Of a stretch of DNA of 64,000 nucleotides, positions 31,718 to 44,351 are shown piece after piece (position 1 is the first letter of the stretch; each line of letters starts with the position of its first letter). Made by a program: the position numbers and the translations under genes. The notes beneath the pieces are model-generated. The model was not told where the DNA came from and did no database searches. It saw nothing but the letters and a program-made list of their open reading frames with translations. Source of the stretch: Deltaproteobacteria bacterium (GTDB lineage: Bacteria > Myxococcota > Myxococcia > Myxococcales > Anaeromyxobacteraceae); NCBI GenBank assembly GCA_016214955.1, contig JACRMN010000019.1, forward strand, positions 124,001 through 188,000, in the 5' to 3' direction.

Positions 31718-32421
31718 TCCGCGCCCTCCTGGTGGACGACGAGCCCCTGGCGCGGGACGAGCTGGCGGCGCTGCTCGGCGAGACCGGTCAGGTGGAGGTG
31801 GTGGGGAGCTGCGGGAACGCCGCCGAGGCGCTCCCGGCCATCCGCCAGCTTCGCCCCGACGTCCTCTTCCTGGACATCCAGATGCCGGCGGTGAGCGGCT
31901 TCGAGCTGCTGGCGATGATCGACCCGGAGATCCTGCCGCGGGTGGTGTTCGTGACCGCCCACGACGGCTACGCGGTGAAGGCCTTCGAGGAGAGCGCCGC
32001 CGACTACCTGCTGAAGCCGGTGGAGAAGGAGCGGCTGGCGCGGACCATCGCCCGGCTGCGGGAGGGGACCGTGGGCCCCGCGCCCCTGCAGCTGGCGGCG
32101 CCGGTGAAGCGCATCCCCTGCCTGGGCCACCGGGCCATCAAGCTGGTGGACGTGGCCGAGGTGGAGTTCGTGCGCTCCTCGGAGGCCGGCGTCTACGTGG
32201 TCTGCCCGGCCGGCGAGTTCTTCACCGAGCTGACGCTCAAGGTGCTCGAGGAGCGCGCCGGCCTGGTGCGGTGCCACAAGCAGTACCTGGTCAACATCGA
32301 CCGGGTCGACGAGATCAGCCTGGGCGACAACCTGCTGGGCGTGGTCCGCACCAAGGGCGGCCAGGAGGTGCCGGTGAGCCGGCGCTACCTGGCCCGGCTC
32401 AAGGAGCGGATCGGCCTGTGA
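31714..32421 (+). CDS. LytR/BtsR family response regulator (LytTR DNA-binding)
   Basis: A 235-residue regulator with a receiver domain (acidic pocket DDE at 8-10, phospho-acceptor D54 in FLDIQMP, K in LLKPVEK near 107) and a C-terminal LytTR DNA-binding domain (about 130-235, with the motif LVRCHKQYLVNIDRV). The ATG at 31714 overlaps the lytS stop, so synthesis is coupled. LytTR regulators bind paired direct repeats upstream of target genes; candidate repeats are present in the following intergenic region before the D-lactate dehydrogenase gene. Confidence 0.9.
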   Translation: MIRALLVDDEPLARDELAALLGETGQVEVVGSCGNAAEALPAIRQLRPDVLFLDIQMPAVSGFELLAMIDPEILPRVVFVTAHDGYAVKAFEESAADYLLKPVEKERLARTIARLREGTVGPAPLQLAAPVKRIPCLGHRAIKLVDVAEVEFVRSSEAGVYVVCPAGEFFTELTLKVLEERAGLVRCHKQYLVNIDRVDEISLGDNLLGVVRTKGGQEVPVSRRYLARLKERIGL

Positions 32422-32482
32422 TTCCGGGGCTCCGGCCCCGCGCTCCCGCGCCCCTCCTGCCGCACCGCGTCGCGCCGCCGGA

Positions 32483-32541
32483 CCACGGGCCGGTCGCCCC
32501 CGGCCCGCGGCCGCTCGCCAGGGCCCGTGGCCGGTCGCCCC
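32483..32541. promoter_or_regulatory. Inverted and direct repeats between lytR and the D-lactate dehydrogenase gene
   Basis: The 231-bp gap 32422-32652 holds CCACGGGCC (32483-32491) mirrored by GGCCCGTGG (32522-32530), plus a 13-bp direct repeat GGCCGGTCGCCCC at 32488-32500 and 32529-32541. The inverted pair could end lytSR transcription. The direct repeats, 41 bp apart, could be a regulator site. I see no clear sigma-70 promoter in the rest of the gap. Confidence 0.4.
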
Positions 32542-32652
32542 ACCGGCCGGAGCGATTCCTGCGCGACGTGGTGGAGTTCGCCCCGCGATCCGGTGAAATC
32601 CTCCCGTTCAGGCCCCGATGGGCGGGGCATGGGAACGAGGTCGGAGACGAGC

Positions 32653-35514
<2,862 letters not shown>

Positions 35515-35531
35515 GCCAAAAGGAGCCCAGC

Positions 35532-37163
<1,632 letters not shown>

Positions 37164-37184
37164 CAGCGCCTGGGGCCCCGACGA

Positions 37185-37217
37185 GCTTCGCCCGGCGGGG
37201 CGGGGGCGAAGCCCCCG
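37185..37217. terminator. Alternative hairpins after lctP
   Basis: GCTTCGCCC (37185-37193) pairs with GGGCGAAGC (37204-37212). The second arm can instead form a shorter hairpin, CGGGGGC / GCCCCCG with a GAA loop (37201-37217). The two cannot form together. They lie 22 bases past the lctP stop. There is no T tract. Confidence 0.45.
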
Positions 37218-37227
37218 GAGAGATCCT

Positions 37228-37259
37228 GCCCGCCCCGGTGCCGATTGACCGGGGCGGGC
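37228..37259. promoter_or_regulatory. Perfect 11-bp inverted repeat over the putative lutA -35
   Basis: GCCCGCCCCGG (37228-37238) and CCGGGGCGGGC (37249-37259) flank a 10-base centre. A TTGACC (37245-37250) overlaps the repeat and would be the lutA -35, but the expected -10 position (CACGCT, 37269-37274, eight bases before the ATG) is poor. The repeat could be an operator for a lactate regulator or an RNA hairpin. Confidence 0.45.
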
Positions 37260-37282
37260 GATCTGCGCCACGCTGACGGCAC

Positions 37283-38026
37283 ATGATCACCGTCGGCCTC
37301 TTCGTCCCCTGTTACGTGGACCAGTACTACCCGCAGGTGGCCCTGGCCACGCTGCGGGTGCTGGAGCGGCACGGGGTGCGGGTCGAGTTCCCCGAGGAGC
37401 AGACCTGCTGCGGCCAGCCCATGGCCAACTCCGGCTGCACCGAGGAGGCGCGGCCGCTGGCCGAGAAGTTCCTGCGGGTCTTCGGAGGCTACGAGTACGT
37501 GGTGGCCCCCTCGGGCAGCTGCGTCTCGATGGTGCGCAACCACTACCAGCCCTGGCTGGCCGGCCGCCGCGGCTTCGACCACCTGCGGGCCCACACCTAC
37601 GAGCTCTGCGAGTTCCTCCACGACGTGCTGCACCTGGAGCAGGTGGAGGGGCACTTCGCGCGCAAGGTGGGGCTGCACCGCAGCTGCCACGCCCAGCGCG
37701 AGCTCCGGCTGGCCTCCTCCAGCGAGCAGTCGGTCCCGCCCTTCGACAAGGTGAAGAAGCTGCTCTCCGGCCTCGGCGGCATCACCCTGCTGGAGCCGGC
37801 GAGGACCGACGAGTGCTGCGGCTTCGGCGGCACCTTCGCCGTGGCCGAGGAGGCGGTGTCCTGCCAGATGGGCAGGGACCGCATCGCCGAGCACGAGAAG
37901 AACGGCGTCGAGGTGATCACCGGGGTGGACATGAGCTGCCTCATGCACCTCGACGGCCTGCTGCGGCGCGAGAAGAGGCCGCTGCAGGTGCGCCACGTGG
38001 CCGAGCTGCTGGCGGGGGAGGGGTAG
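37283..38026 (+). CDS. lutA: L-lactate utilization protein A (Fe-S, CCG motifs)
   Basis: A 247-residue LutA. Both CCG domains are visible: TCCGQPMANSGC with APSGSCVSMVR, and ECCGFGGTFAV with GVDMSCLMHLDG; these ligate Fe-S clusters in the heterodisulfide-reductase-like family. LutABC together oxidise L-lactate to pyruvate. The gene starts lutABC; lutB begins two bases after its stop. Confidence 0.93.
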   Translation: MITVGLFVPCYVDQYYPQVALATLRVLERHGVRVEFPEEQTCCGQPMANSGCTEEARPLAEKFLRVFGGYEYVVAPSGSCVSMVRNHYQPWLAGRRGFDHLRAHTYELCEFLHDVLHLEQVEGHFARKVGLHRSCHAQRELRLASSSEQSVPPFDKVKKLLSGLGGITLLEPARTDECCGFGGTFAVAEEAVSCQMGRDRIAEHEKNGVEVITGVDMSCLMHLDGLLRREKRPLQVRHVAELLAGEG

Positions 38027-38028
38027 CC

Positions 38029-39396
38029 ATGGGCCACCCGGAGTCGGCCGCCCTCTTCCTCCGCGACACCGAGCGGGTCCACTGGCACGACCAGGCCATC
38101 TGGTTCCTGCGGCAGAAGCGGGACGCGGCCGCCCGCACGGTGCCCGACTGGGAGGCGCTGCGGGAGCGGGCCGAGGCCATCAAGGCCCACGCCCTCTCGC
38201 GGCTCGGAGACTACCTGGAGGAGTTCGAGCGCAACGCCGTGGCCCACGGCGCGGTGGTCCACTGGGCCCGCGACGGCGAGGAGCACAACCGCATCGTCCA
38301 CGGGCTGCTGGCGGAGCGGGGCGTCACCCGGCTGGTGAAGTCGAAGTCGATGCTCACCGAGGAGTGCGGCCTCAACCCCTACCTCGAGGCCCGCGGCATC
38401 GAGATCGCCGACACCGACCTGGGCGAGCGCATCGTCCAGCTCAACCACCAGCCCCCCTCGCACATCGTGGCCCCGGCCATCCACATGCGGCGCGAGGAGG
38501 TGGGGGCGCTGTTCCACGCCACCCTGGGCAGCCCCGAGGGGCTGACCGATCCCACCCGGCTCACCGAGGTGGCCCGCAAGGACCTGCGGCGGCACTTCCT
38601 CGGGGCCCAGGCCGGCCTCACCGGCGTGAACTTCGGCATCGCCGAGACCGGCGGGGTGGTGGTGGTGACCAACGAGGGCAACGCCGACATGGGCACGTCC
38701 CTGCCGCCGCTGCACATCGCCTCGATGGGCATCGAGAAGGTGATCCCCCGCGCCGCCGACCTGGGGGTCTTCCTGCGGCTGCTGGCCCGCAGCGCCGTGG
38801 GCCAGCCCTCCTCCATCTACACCAGCCACTTCCACGGCCCGCGCCGCGGGGGCGAGCTGCACATCGTGGTGGTGGACAACGGCCGCAGCCAGCTCCTCGG
38901 CCAGCCGGCCCACCGCAGGGCGCTGGCCTGCATCCGCTGCGGCCAGTGCCTCAACACCTGCCCCGTCTACAGGCGCTCCGGCGGCTACAGCTACACCTGG
39001 CTCATCCCCGGCCCCATCGGCTCGGTGCTGGCCCCGGCCCGCGACCCGGTGAGCCACCGCAGCCTGCCCTTCGCCTCCACGCTCTGCGGCTCCTGCACCG
39101 ACGTCTGCCCGGTGCGTATCGACCTGCACCACCAGCTCTACGCCTGGCGCGGCGAGCTGGCGAGGAAGGGGCTCATCGACCCGGGCAAGCGGCTGGCGAT
39201 GCGCCTCACCTCGCTCGTCTTCCGCTTCACCTGGCTCTACGCCCTGGCCGGCAGGCTCGCCCGGCTGGCCCAGCGGCTGCTGCCGGCCCGGTTCCTGGCC
39301 CGCCTCTCCGGCGGCTGGACGCGGCAGCGCGAGCTGCCGGTGCCGCCCCGGGAGAGCTTCCGCGAGCTGTACCGGAGGACCCGTGGCCGCCCGTGA
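38029..39396 (+). CDS. lutB: L-lactate utilization protein B (Fe-S)
   Basis: A 455-residue LutB. The LUD domain (LTEECGLNPYLEARGIEIADTDLGERIVQL, then FGIAETGGVVVVTNEGNADM) leads to two [4Fe-4S] motifs, CIRCGQCLNTCPVYR and CGSCTDVCPVRIDLH, and a C-terminal domain. The ATG at 38029 follows GGGGGAGGGG and was preferred to a longer open frame overlapping lutA. It overlaps lutC by 14 bases. Confidence 0.93.
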   Translation: MGHPESAALFLRDTERVHWHDQAIWFLRQKRDAAARTVPDWEALRERAEAIKAHALSRLGDYLEEFERNAVAHGAVVHWARDGEEHNRIVHGLLAERGVTRLVKSKSMLTEECGLNPYLEARGIEIADTDLGERIVQLNHQPPSHIVAPAIHMRREEVGALFHATLGSPEGLTDPTRLTEVARKDLRRHFLGAQAGLTGVNFGIAETGGVVVVTNEGNADMGTSLPPLHIASMGIEKVIPRAADLGVFLRLLARSAVGQPSSIYTSHFHGPRRGGELHIVVVDNGRSQLLGQPAHRRALACIRCGQCLNTCPVYRRSGGYSYTWLIPGPIGSVLAPARDPVSHRSLPFASTLCGSCTDVCPVRIDLHHQLYAWRGELARKGLIDPGKRLAMRLTSLVFRFTWLYALAGRLARLAQRLLPARFLARLSGGWTRQRELPVPPRESFRELYRRTRGRP

Positions 39397-39973
39397 CGAG
39401 ATCCTGGCCGCGGTGCGCCGCGGCGCCGGCCCGGCGGTGGAGCACCCGGGCACCGCCGGCCTTGGGGTGCGCTTCGCCGATCCGGTGGTCCAGTTCGCCG
39501 AGATGGCCAGGGCGGTGGGCAGCACCTGCCTGCGGGTGCCCGACCTCGCGGCCGCCGACCAGGCGCTGCGGGCCCTGCCGGTGTCCCAGCAGGCGAGGCG
39601 CAGCGTCTCGCTGGTGCCCGGCGTCGGCGCCTCGACGTTCGACCCGGCGGCGGTGGCCGAGCCCCACGCCCTCGACGGCCTGGACCTCGCCGTCTTCCCG
39701 GCCGGGCTGGCGGTGGCCGAGAACGCGGCCATGTGGATCGACACGCGCCCCTTCCCGCACCAGGCGCTCTACGTCGTCGCCGAGCACATCGCGGTGGTGG
39801 TGCGCGCCTCCACGGTGGTGCACGACATGCACCAGGCGTACGAGCGCATCCGGCACGGGAAGGGCTTCGCCCTGTTCCTGGGGGGACCCTCCAAGACGGC
39901 CGACATCGAGCAGGCGCTGGTGGTGGGCGCCCACGGTGCGCGCAGCTGCGCCGTCCTCCTCGTGGAGGGGTAG
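39383..39973 (+). CDS. lutC: L-lactate utilization protein C
   Basis: A 196-residue LutC/YkgG protein (LUD domain). Typical elements are LDLAVFPAGLAVAENAAMWID, HIAVVVRASTVVHDMHQAYERI and LFLGGPSKTADIEQALVVGAHG. The start is GTG at 39383, inside the end of lutB, so translation is coupled. It completes the L-lactate oxidation complex that feeds electrons to the respiratory chain. Confidence 0.92.
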   Translation: MAARDEILAAVRRGAGPAVEHPGTAGLGVRFADPVVQFAEMARAVGSTCLRVPDLAAADQALRALPVSQQARRSVSLVPGVGASTFDPAAVAEPHALDGLDLAVFPAGLAVAENAAMWIDTRPFPHQALYVVAEHIAVVVRASTVVHDMHQAYERIRHGKGFALFLGGPSKTADIEQALVVGAHGARSCAVLLVEG

Positions 39974-39994
39974 AATCGGGAGCGAGGAGCCCCC

Positions 39995-40531
39995 ATGAAG
40001 CGCCCCACCCGGAACGGCAAGAAGAAGAATCCAAAGCGCAAGGTGGCAGAGGCCCGCAAGCCGGCGCGAAAGGCCGCAGCCGGGAAGAAGTCCCCGGCGC
40101 GCAAGGCGGCAGCCCCCCGGCCTGCGGCCCGGAAGTCCCCGGCGCGCAGGTCGCCTGCGCCCGCGGCCGTCCGCCGCAGGACGCCGGCGAAGGTGCGCCG
40201 CGGCCCGCTGCCCGAGGGGGACCGGCAGCTCTCGGATCCCATCGAGGCGGCGGAGGAGGACGTCCGGGTGCTGCCCGAGAAGGCGCTCTTCGACCGCGAC
40301 GACTCGGGGCGCGACGACGACCTGGCCGAGATGCTGGGCGAGGAGTTCGTCCGCTCGGTGACCAGCGGCGAGGAGCAGGGGGTCGAGCTCCGCGACGAGG
40401 CGGTGCCCGAGGAGGAAGGCGGCCCGTTCGTCGAGTCCAGCGGCCAGAAGGAGTTCGCCAACACCGAGGACGACTCCGAGGTGGAGGCGCTCCCCACCGC
40501 GCGCGCTCCGCAGACGCGGCTGCTGCGCTAG
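39995..40531 (+). CDS. Histone-like protein with basic N-terminus and acidic C-terminus
   Basis: A 178-residue protein of unknown function. Residues 1-70 are almost only Lys, Arg, Ala, Pro and Ser, with repeats such as ARKAAA and KSPARK, as in H1-like histones of bacteria and eukaryotes. Residues 70-178 are acidic (DLAEMLGEEFVRSVTSGEEQGVEL, then EEEGGPFVESSGQKEFAN). No enzymatic motif is visible. The basic arm should bind nucleic acid; the acidic half could bind proteins or neutralise the arm. The ATG at 39995 follows GAGGAG. It is 21 bases after lutC and may share its transcript. Confidence 0.7.
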   Translation: MKRPTRNGKKKNPKRKVAEARKPARKAAAGKKSPARKAAAPRPAARKSPARRSPAPAAVRRRTPAKVRRGPLPEGDRQLSDPIEAAEEDVRVLPEKALFDRDDSGRDDDLAEMLGEEFVRSVTSGEEQGVELRDEAVPEEEGGPFVESSGQKEFANTEDDSEVEALPTARAPQTRLLR

Positions 40532-40578
40532 CGGAGAGGGGCGGCGCCCTCGCCGGCCCCCGGGCACGCGAAAGCCCC

Positions 40579-40596
40579 GGCCGTCCGGAGACGGCC
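40579..40596. terminator. Hairpin downstream of the histone-like gene
   Basis: GGCCGTC (40579-40585) and GACGGCC (40590-40596) pair across CGGA, 48 bases after the histone-like stop. For transcription from the porin on the minus strand, the hairpin is followed by CTTTC, a weak T run. Confidence 0.5.
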
Positions 40597-40641
40597 GAGG
40601 CCGAGCCGGTACCGTGCGTGACGCGGCACCCGCTCCCCAAA

Positions 40642-40665
40642 CCCGGGCGCCAGGGCGCGCCCGGG
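40642..40665. terminator. Hairpin downstream of the porin gene
   Basis: CCCGGGCGC (40642-40650) and GCGCCCGGG (40657-40665) are perfect 9-bp arms with a 6-base loop, 13 bases past the porin stop on the minus strand and followed there by GTTTGG. It probably ends porin transcription. Confidence 0.5.
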
Positions 40666-40677
40666 CCCTATCCACCG

Positions 40678-41946
40678 CTAGAAGAAGTAGCGGATGCCGG
40701 CGCCGTAGCCGGTGCTGGTGGAGCCCACCGGCACCGCGCCAAAGTTGCCCGACCCGAACCGGTAGGAGGCGTTCTTGTCGTTCTTCACCTGGACATAGCC
40801 CGCGTACAGGTCGGTGTCCTTGTTGAAGTAGAAGCGGTAGGCGGCGGTCAGGTAGGAGGCGCCGGTGTCCTTGGTGCCGGTGGCGCCGGTCCAGACGTTG
40901 GCGCCGCTGGCGTCGGAGGCCATGCCGTAGGCGACGATGATCTGGTGCTGGTTGCTCATGAGGCCCTGGGTGATGACGCCCCAGTAGACGTCGCGCTGCA
41001 GGGTCTTCTTGGGCAGGGTGGCGGTGGCCTTGGCCATCAGGTCGATGTGCTCGTAGGCGACGCCGAGCTTGGTCCAGGTCTGCTTGATGTCGTAGCTGGC
41101 GCCGACGCGCAGGCCGGTGTCGGTGCCGAGCGGCTGGGCGGCGGCGCCGAGGGCGGCGGTGCTGCAGGAGGGGCCGCCGGGAGCGTCGGCGTCGGGGTTG
41201 CCGCAGTCGTTGCGGGTCTCGTAGGCAACGCCGACGTAGAGGGGGCCGCGCTTGTACTGCAGCGCCGCGGAGGCGGTCCAGGGGTTGACCTTGGGGGCGA
41301 CGGCGCTGGCGGTCTCACCCACCGAGTAGGCGGCCAGGATCTTCAGGCCGTAGATGTCGGGCGAGGTGTAGTTGAGGCTGTTGTTGAGCCGGCGGTCCCA
41401 GCGGTTGGCGCCCTGGCCGGTGGGGCTGACCTGCTGCTGCCCGAAGACGTTGTAGTAGCCGAAGATGCCGGTGCCGCCGAAGGGATCGATGCCGATGGTG
41501 GTCTGCTTCATGGGCGAGTCCCAGCGGCCCAGGATCAGCTGGCCGTAGGGGCTGGAGAGGCCCACGCCGGTGTTGCGGGTGCCGCTGAAGGGCAGGCCGT
41601 TCTCGCCCTCGATGCCGAACTCGGCCTCGATCTGGGCCAGCGCCTTCCAGCCGGGGACGAGCTCGATGTCGCCCTTGATGCGCAGGTAGGAGGAGTTGTT
41701 GTGCACGCGCCAGCGGTCCGGGACCTTGCTGGCACCGGCGACGGAGCCGGCGTCGGCGCCGACGTTGTGGAACTCGGCCCAGGCGCGGCCGGAGATGGAG
41801 AGGTTGCTCTTCTCGGCGATGACCCAGCGCTTCTCGGCCTTGGGGGCCGGCGCGGGCGCGGGGGGTGCGGCCGCAGGATCGGGGGTCTGGGCCTGGGCGC
41901 CGAGCGCGAGGAGCGCGGCGGCGACGGCTGCGGGGATGCGGATCAT
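40678..41946 (-). CDS. Outer-membrane porin, betaproteobacterial (Porin_4) type
   Basis: A 422-residue porin. A signal peptide (MIRIPAAVAAALLALGAQAQ) and an Ala/Pro linker precede the barrel. Barrel motifs match neisserial/Burkholderiales porins: SSYLRIKGDIELVPGWKALAQIE, SSPYGQLILGRWDSP, and NNSLNYTSPDIYGLKILAAYS. The C-terminus ends in an aromatic strand (GIRYFF), the signal for outer-membrane assembly. The ATG at 41946 starts the signal peptide; the longer frame has no such feature. It follows the AbrB-family gene on the minus strand by 74 bases and lies in the tricarboxylate-transport island, so it may admit those acids. Confidence 0.85.
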   Translation of the reverse strand: MIRIPAAVAAALLALGAQAQTPDPAAAPPAPAPAPKAEKRWVIAEKSNLSISGRAWAEFHNVGADAGSVAGASKVPDRWRVHNNSSYLRIKGDIELVPGWKALAQIEAEFGIEGENGLPFSGTRNTGVGLSSPYGQLILGRWDSPMKQTTIGIDPFGGTGIFGYYNVFGQQQVSPTGQGANRWDRRLNNSLNYTSPDIYGLKILAAYSVGETASAVAPKVNPWTASAALQYKRGPLYVGVAYETRNDCGNPDADAPGGPSCSTAALGAAAQPLGTDTGLRVGASYDIKQTWTKLGVAYEHIDLMAKATATLPKKTLQRDVYWGVITQGLMSNQHQIIVAYGMASDASGANVWTGATGTKDTGASYLTAAYRFYFNKDTDLYAGYVQVKNDKNASYRFGSGNFGAVPVGSTSTGYGAGIRYFF

Positions 41947-42020
41947 GTGGGCTCCGTGGTCGGCTCCCGTGGTTGCACGCGTGCTGCGTCGCGGGAGCGG
42001 GTGGGGTGGTTCGCCGGGCA

Positions 42021-43175
42021 TCATGTGGGTTCCGACCTTTCACCCGCCTTTCGGGACGCGCCGCCGCTGCCGCCTCGCTCGGGGACCCCTGCCGGTGGGA
42101 GGCCAGGGGGCGCGGTGGTTCCGCGCAGAGCCGGACGCGGACCGGGGAAGTGGCGCATCCACCAGCGGCAGACGGGCTGGGCCAGCGTCAGCACCGAGAT
42201 CAGGCGGACCACGTGGAAGGCGGTGACCAGCGGCACGCCCAGCTGGAGCGTGCGCGCGGTGAGGCCCATCTCGGCGATGCCGCCGGGTGCGGTGGCGAGG
42301 AGCAGCGTGTAGACCGACCGGCCCCAGGCCAGCGCCAGGAGCGCGCCGAAGGCGCCGAGGAGCAGCATGCCCTGCACCGTGGCCGCGAGGATGGCGGGGA
42401 GCAGCACCCGCGCGCCGCGGATGAGGTCGCGCTCGAAGCGGTGGCCGAGGGCGCAGCCCATGAGGAGCTGCGCCAGGTCGACGAGCGGGCGCGGCACCGC
42501 GCTCTGGGCGTGGCCGGTGGCGGTGAGCAGGCCGCTCACCAGGAGCGGCCCCAGCAGCCAGCCATTGGGGAAGCGAACCCAGCCGAGGATCAGCGCCGCG
42601 GCCGCCCCGAGGGCGGCCAGCCCCAGGAGCCCGCCCGGTGTCACCGGCAGCGCCTGCGGCGCCCAGAGGTCGGCGCCGCGCGCACCCCAGGCCTGGAGCC
42701 CCAGCGGCAGCACCGAGACCACCGCCGCCACCCGCAGCCCCTGGGCCAGCGCGATCACCGAGGGATCGCCGCCGGCCCGCTCGCCGAAGACCGCCATGTC
42801 GGCGGCACCGCCGGGCACCCCGGCGTAGAAGGCGGTGGCCGGGTCGAGCCCGGCCCGCTTGCGCATCAGGCCGGCGCCGGCCATGCCCGTGGCCAGGGCG
42901 GCGGCGCTTGCGAGCACCATCCAGGGCAGGCTCTCGCCGATGGCCTGGAGCACCTCGCCCGTGAAGTAGAGGCCCAGGGCCGAGCCGACGACGGCCTGGC
43001 CGAGCTGGCGCGAGCCGGGCACCACCGGCCGCGCCGGCCCCAGCGCGGCGGCGATGCCGGTGCCGAAGAGGGGCCCGAGCAGCCAGGGGAGGGGCAGGTG
43101 GGCCGCCCAGGCCGCCAGGCCGCAGGCGGCGCCGATGGCGTAGGTGCCGAGGGTGGCGCCGAGCCTGCCGCTCAC
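42021..43175 (-). CDS. AbrB family (TIGR03082) putative transport protein
   Basis: A 384-residue membrane protein built of two similar halves, as in the AbrB/TIGR03082 family (formerly called ammonia monooxygenase). Each half has a motif of the type LPWLLGPLFG (near 31) and PNGWLLGPLLV (near 215), plus PGGAADMAVFGE and APGGIAEMGLTA. About 10 helices are expected. Function is unproven; members often sit beside tripartite tricarboxylate transporters. The start is GTG at 43175, overlapping the TerC-family stop (GTGA), so the two are translationally coupled. Confidence 0.85.
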   Translation of the reverse strand: MSGRLGATLGTYAIGAACGLAAWAAHLPLPWLLGPLFGTGIAAALGPARPVVPGSRQLGQAVVGSALGLYFTGEVLQAIGESLPWMVLASAAALATGMAGAGLMRKRAGLDPATAFYAGVPGGAADMAVFGERAGGDPSVIALAQGLRVAAVVSVLPLGLQAWGARGADLWAPQALPVTPGGLLGLAALGAAAALILGWVRFPNGWLLGPLLVSGLLTATGHAQSAVPRPLVDLAQLLMGCALGHRFERDLIRGARVLLPAILAATVQGMLLLGAFGALLALAWGRSVYTLLLATAPGGIAEMGLTARTLQLGVPLVTAFHVVRLISVLTLAQPVCRWWMRHFPGPRPALRGTTAPPGLPPAGVPERGGSGGASRKAGERSEPT

Positions 43176-44125
43176 GGTTGCGGGGCCGCTCCCGGCGCGT
43201 CCAGCGCCCCCGACTCGGCCGCTCGCTGGGCGGCGTTGAAGCGCATGGAGGACCAGAGGGAGAGGGCGATGAAGCCAGCGCCGATGAGGCCGGTGACCAC
43301 CTCGGGGACGTGGCGGACCGTGCCCAGCATCATGATCAGGGCCAGCGCCCCGATGGCGTAGAAGGCGCCGTGCTCCAGGTAGCGGTAGGAGGCCAGCGTC
43401 CCCTTCTCCACCAGCATGATGGTCAGGCTGCGCACGAACATGGCGCCGATGCCCAGGCCGATGGCGATGACGAAGAGGTTGTTGGTGAGGGCGAAGGCGC
43501 CGATGACGCCGTCGAAGCTGAAGCTGGCGTCGAGGACGTTGAGGTAGACGAAGCTCGCCAGGCCGGCCTGGTGCAGGTCGCGCTGGTGGCCACCGCCCTC
43601 GGGCTCCATCACCGCGCCGACGCCGTCCACGGCGATGAAGGTGACGAGGCCGAAAACGCCCGAGACCAGGAACTCGAGCGCCTCGGCGGGCGGGAAGACC
43701 CGGGAGAAGGAGTAGAGCACGATCATCATGAAGCCCAGCTCGATGGCCTCGAACTTGCCGAGCAGCGCCAGCCGCCGCTCCACCGGGCCGATCCAGTGGA
43801 CGTCCTTCTCGGCGTCGAAGAAGTACTTGAGGCACACCATGCCCAGGAAGGATCCGCCGAAGGCCCCCAGGGCCACGTGCGCGCTCTGCAGCAGCCGAGC
43901 GTACTCGCCGGGCTCGAAGGTCGCGAGCCGCACCGCCTCGAAGGGGCCGATGCGGGCCACCACGCTCACCACCACCAGCGGGAAGACGAAGCGCATCCCG
44001 AAGACGGCCACCGCCATGCCCCAGGTGAGGAAGCGGTGGCGCCAGAGCGGGGTCATCTCCTCCATCACCGAGGCGTTGACCACGGCGTTGTCGAAGGAGA
44101 GCGAGACCTCGAGCACCGCCAGCAT
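43172..44125 (-). pseudogene. TerC/DUF475 family membrane protein, N-terminus disrupted
   Basis: The frame 43172-44125 encodes 317 residues of a DUF475/TerC-like protein: EVSLSFDNAVVNASV near the start, LEFLVSGVFGLVTFIAVDGVGAVME in the middle and LNVLDASFSFDGVIGAFALTNN. The paired SFDNAVVNA and SFDGVIGAF motifs carry the membrane Asp residues of the family. The start ATG at 44125 lacks a Shine-Dalgarno. An ATG at 44204 with a perfect AGGAGG four bases upstream opens MRGSLQFFKGSIYVTLVGLALAAG, the expected first helix, but in another frame. So a frame-breaking deletion or sequencing error lies near 44126-44150. It may be inactive or made in shortened form. Confidence 0.65.
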
Positions 44126-44129
44126 GCTG

Positions 44130-44204
44130 GAGGCCGGCCGCGAGCGCGAGGCCCACCAGCGTCACGTAGATGGAACCTTTGAAGAACTGGAGCGATCCGC
44201 GCAT
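44130..44204 (-). pseudogene. 5' fragment of the TerC/DUF475 gene (correct start, out of frame)
   Basis: From ATG 44204, preceded by AGGAGG, about 24 codons encode a charged start and the first membrane helix of DUF475 proteins before the frame diverges from the rest of the gene. In relatives roughly 15-20 residues link this helix to LAVLEVSLSFDN, and these appear to be missing here, so a deletion is more likely than a one-base indel. Confidence 0.5.
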
Positions 44205-44331
44205 GGGGCCTCCTGGCCGACGCCAGGCGCGCGCGCCGGCGTGGGGCGGAGAATGCCGGTGTGATCCTGTCGTGGGCCTTTCGGTGGCCCAGGGCGAAGG
44301 CGCGCAGGGGGCGGAGGCGGCGGGTCCTGGC

Positions 44332-44350
44332 CCTCCGGCCTCGCCGGAGG
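44332..44350 (-). terminator. Hairpin immediately after the tctE stop
   Basis: CCTCCGGC (44332-44339) and GCCGGAGG (44343-44350) form a perfect 8-bp stem with a 3-base loop, directly after the tctE stop on the minus strand. It probably separates tctDE from the TerC/AbrB/porin genes. Confidence 0.5.
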
Positions 44351-44351
44351 C

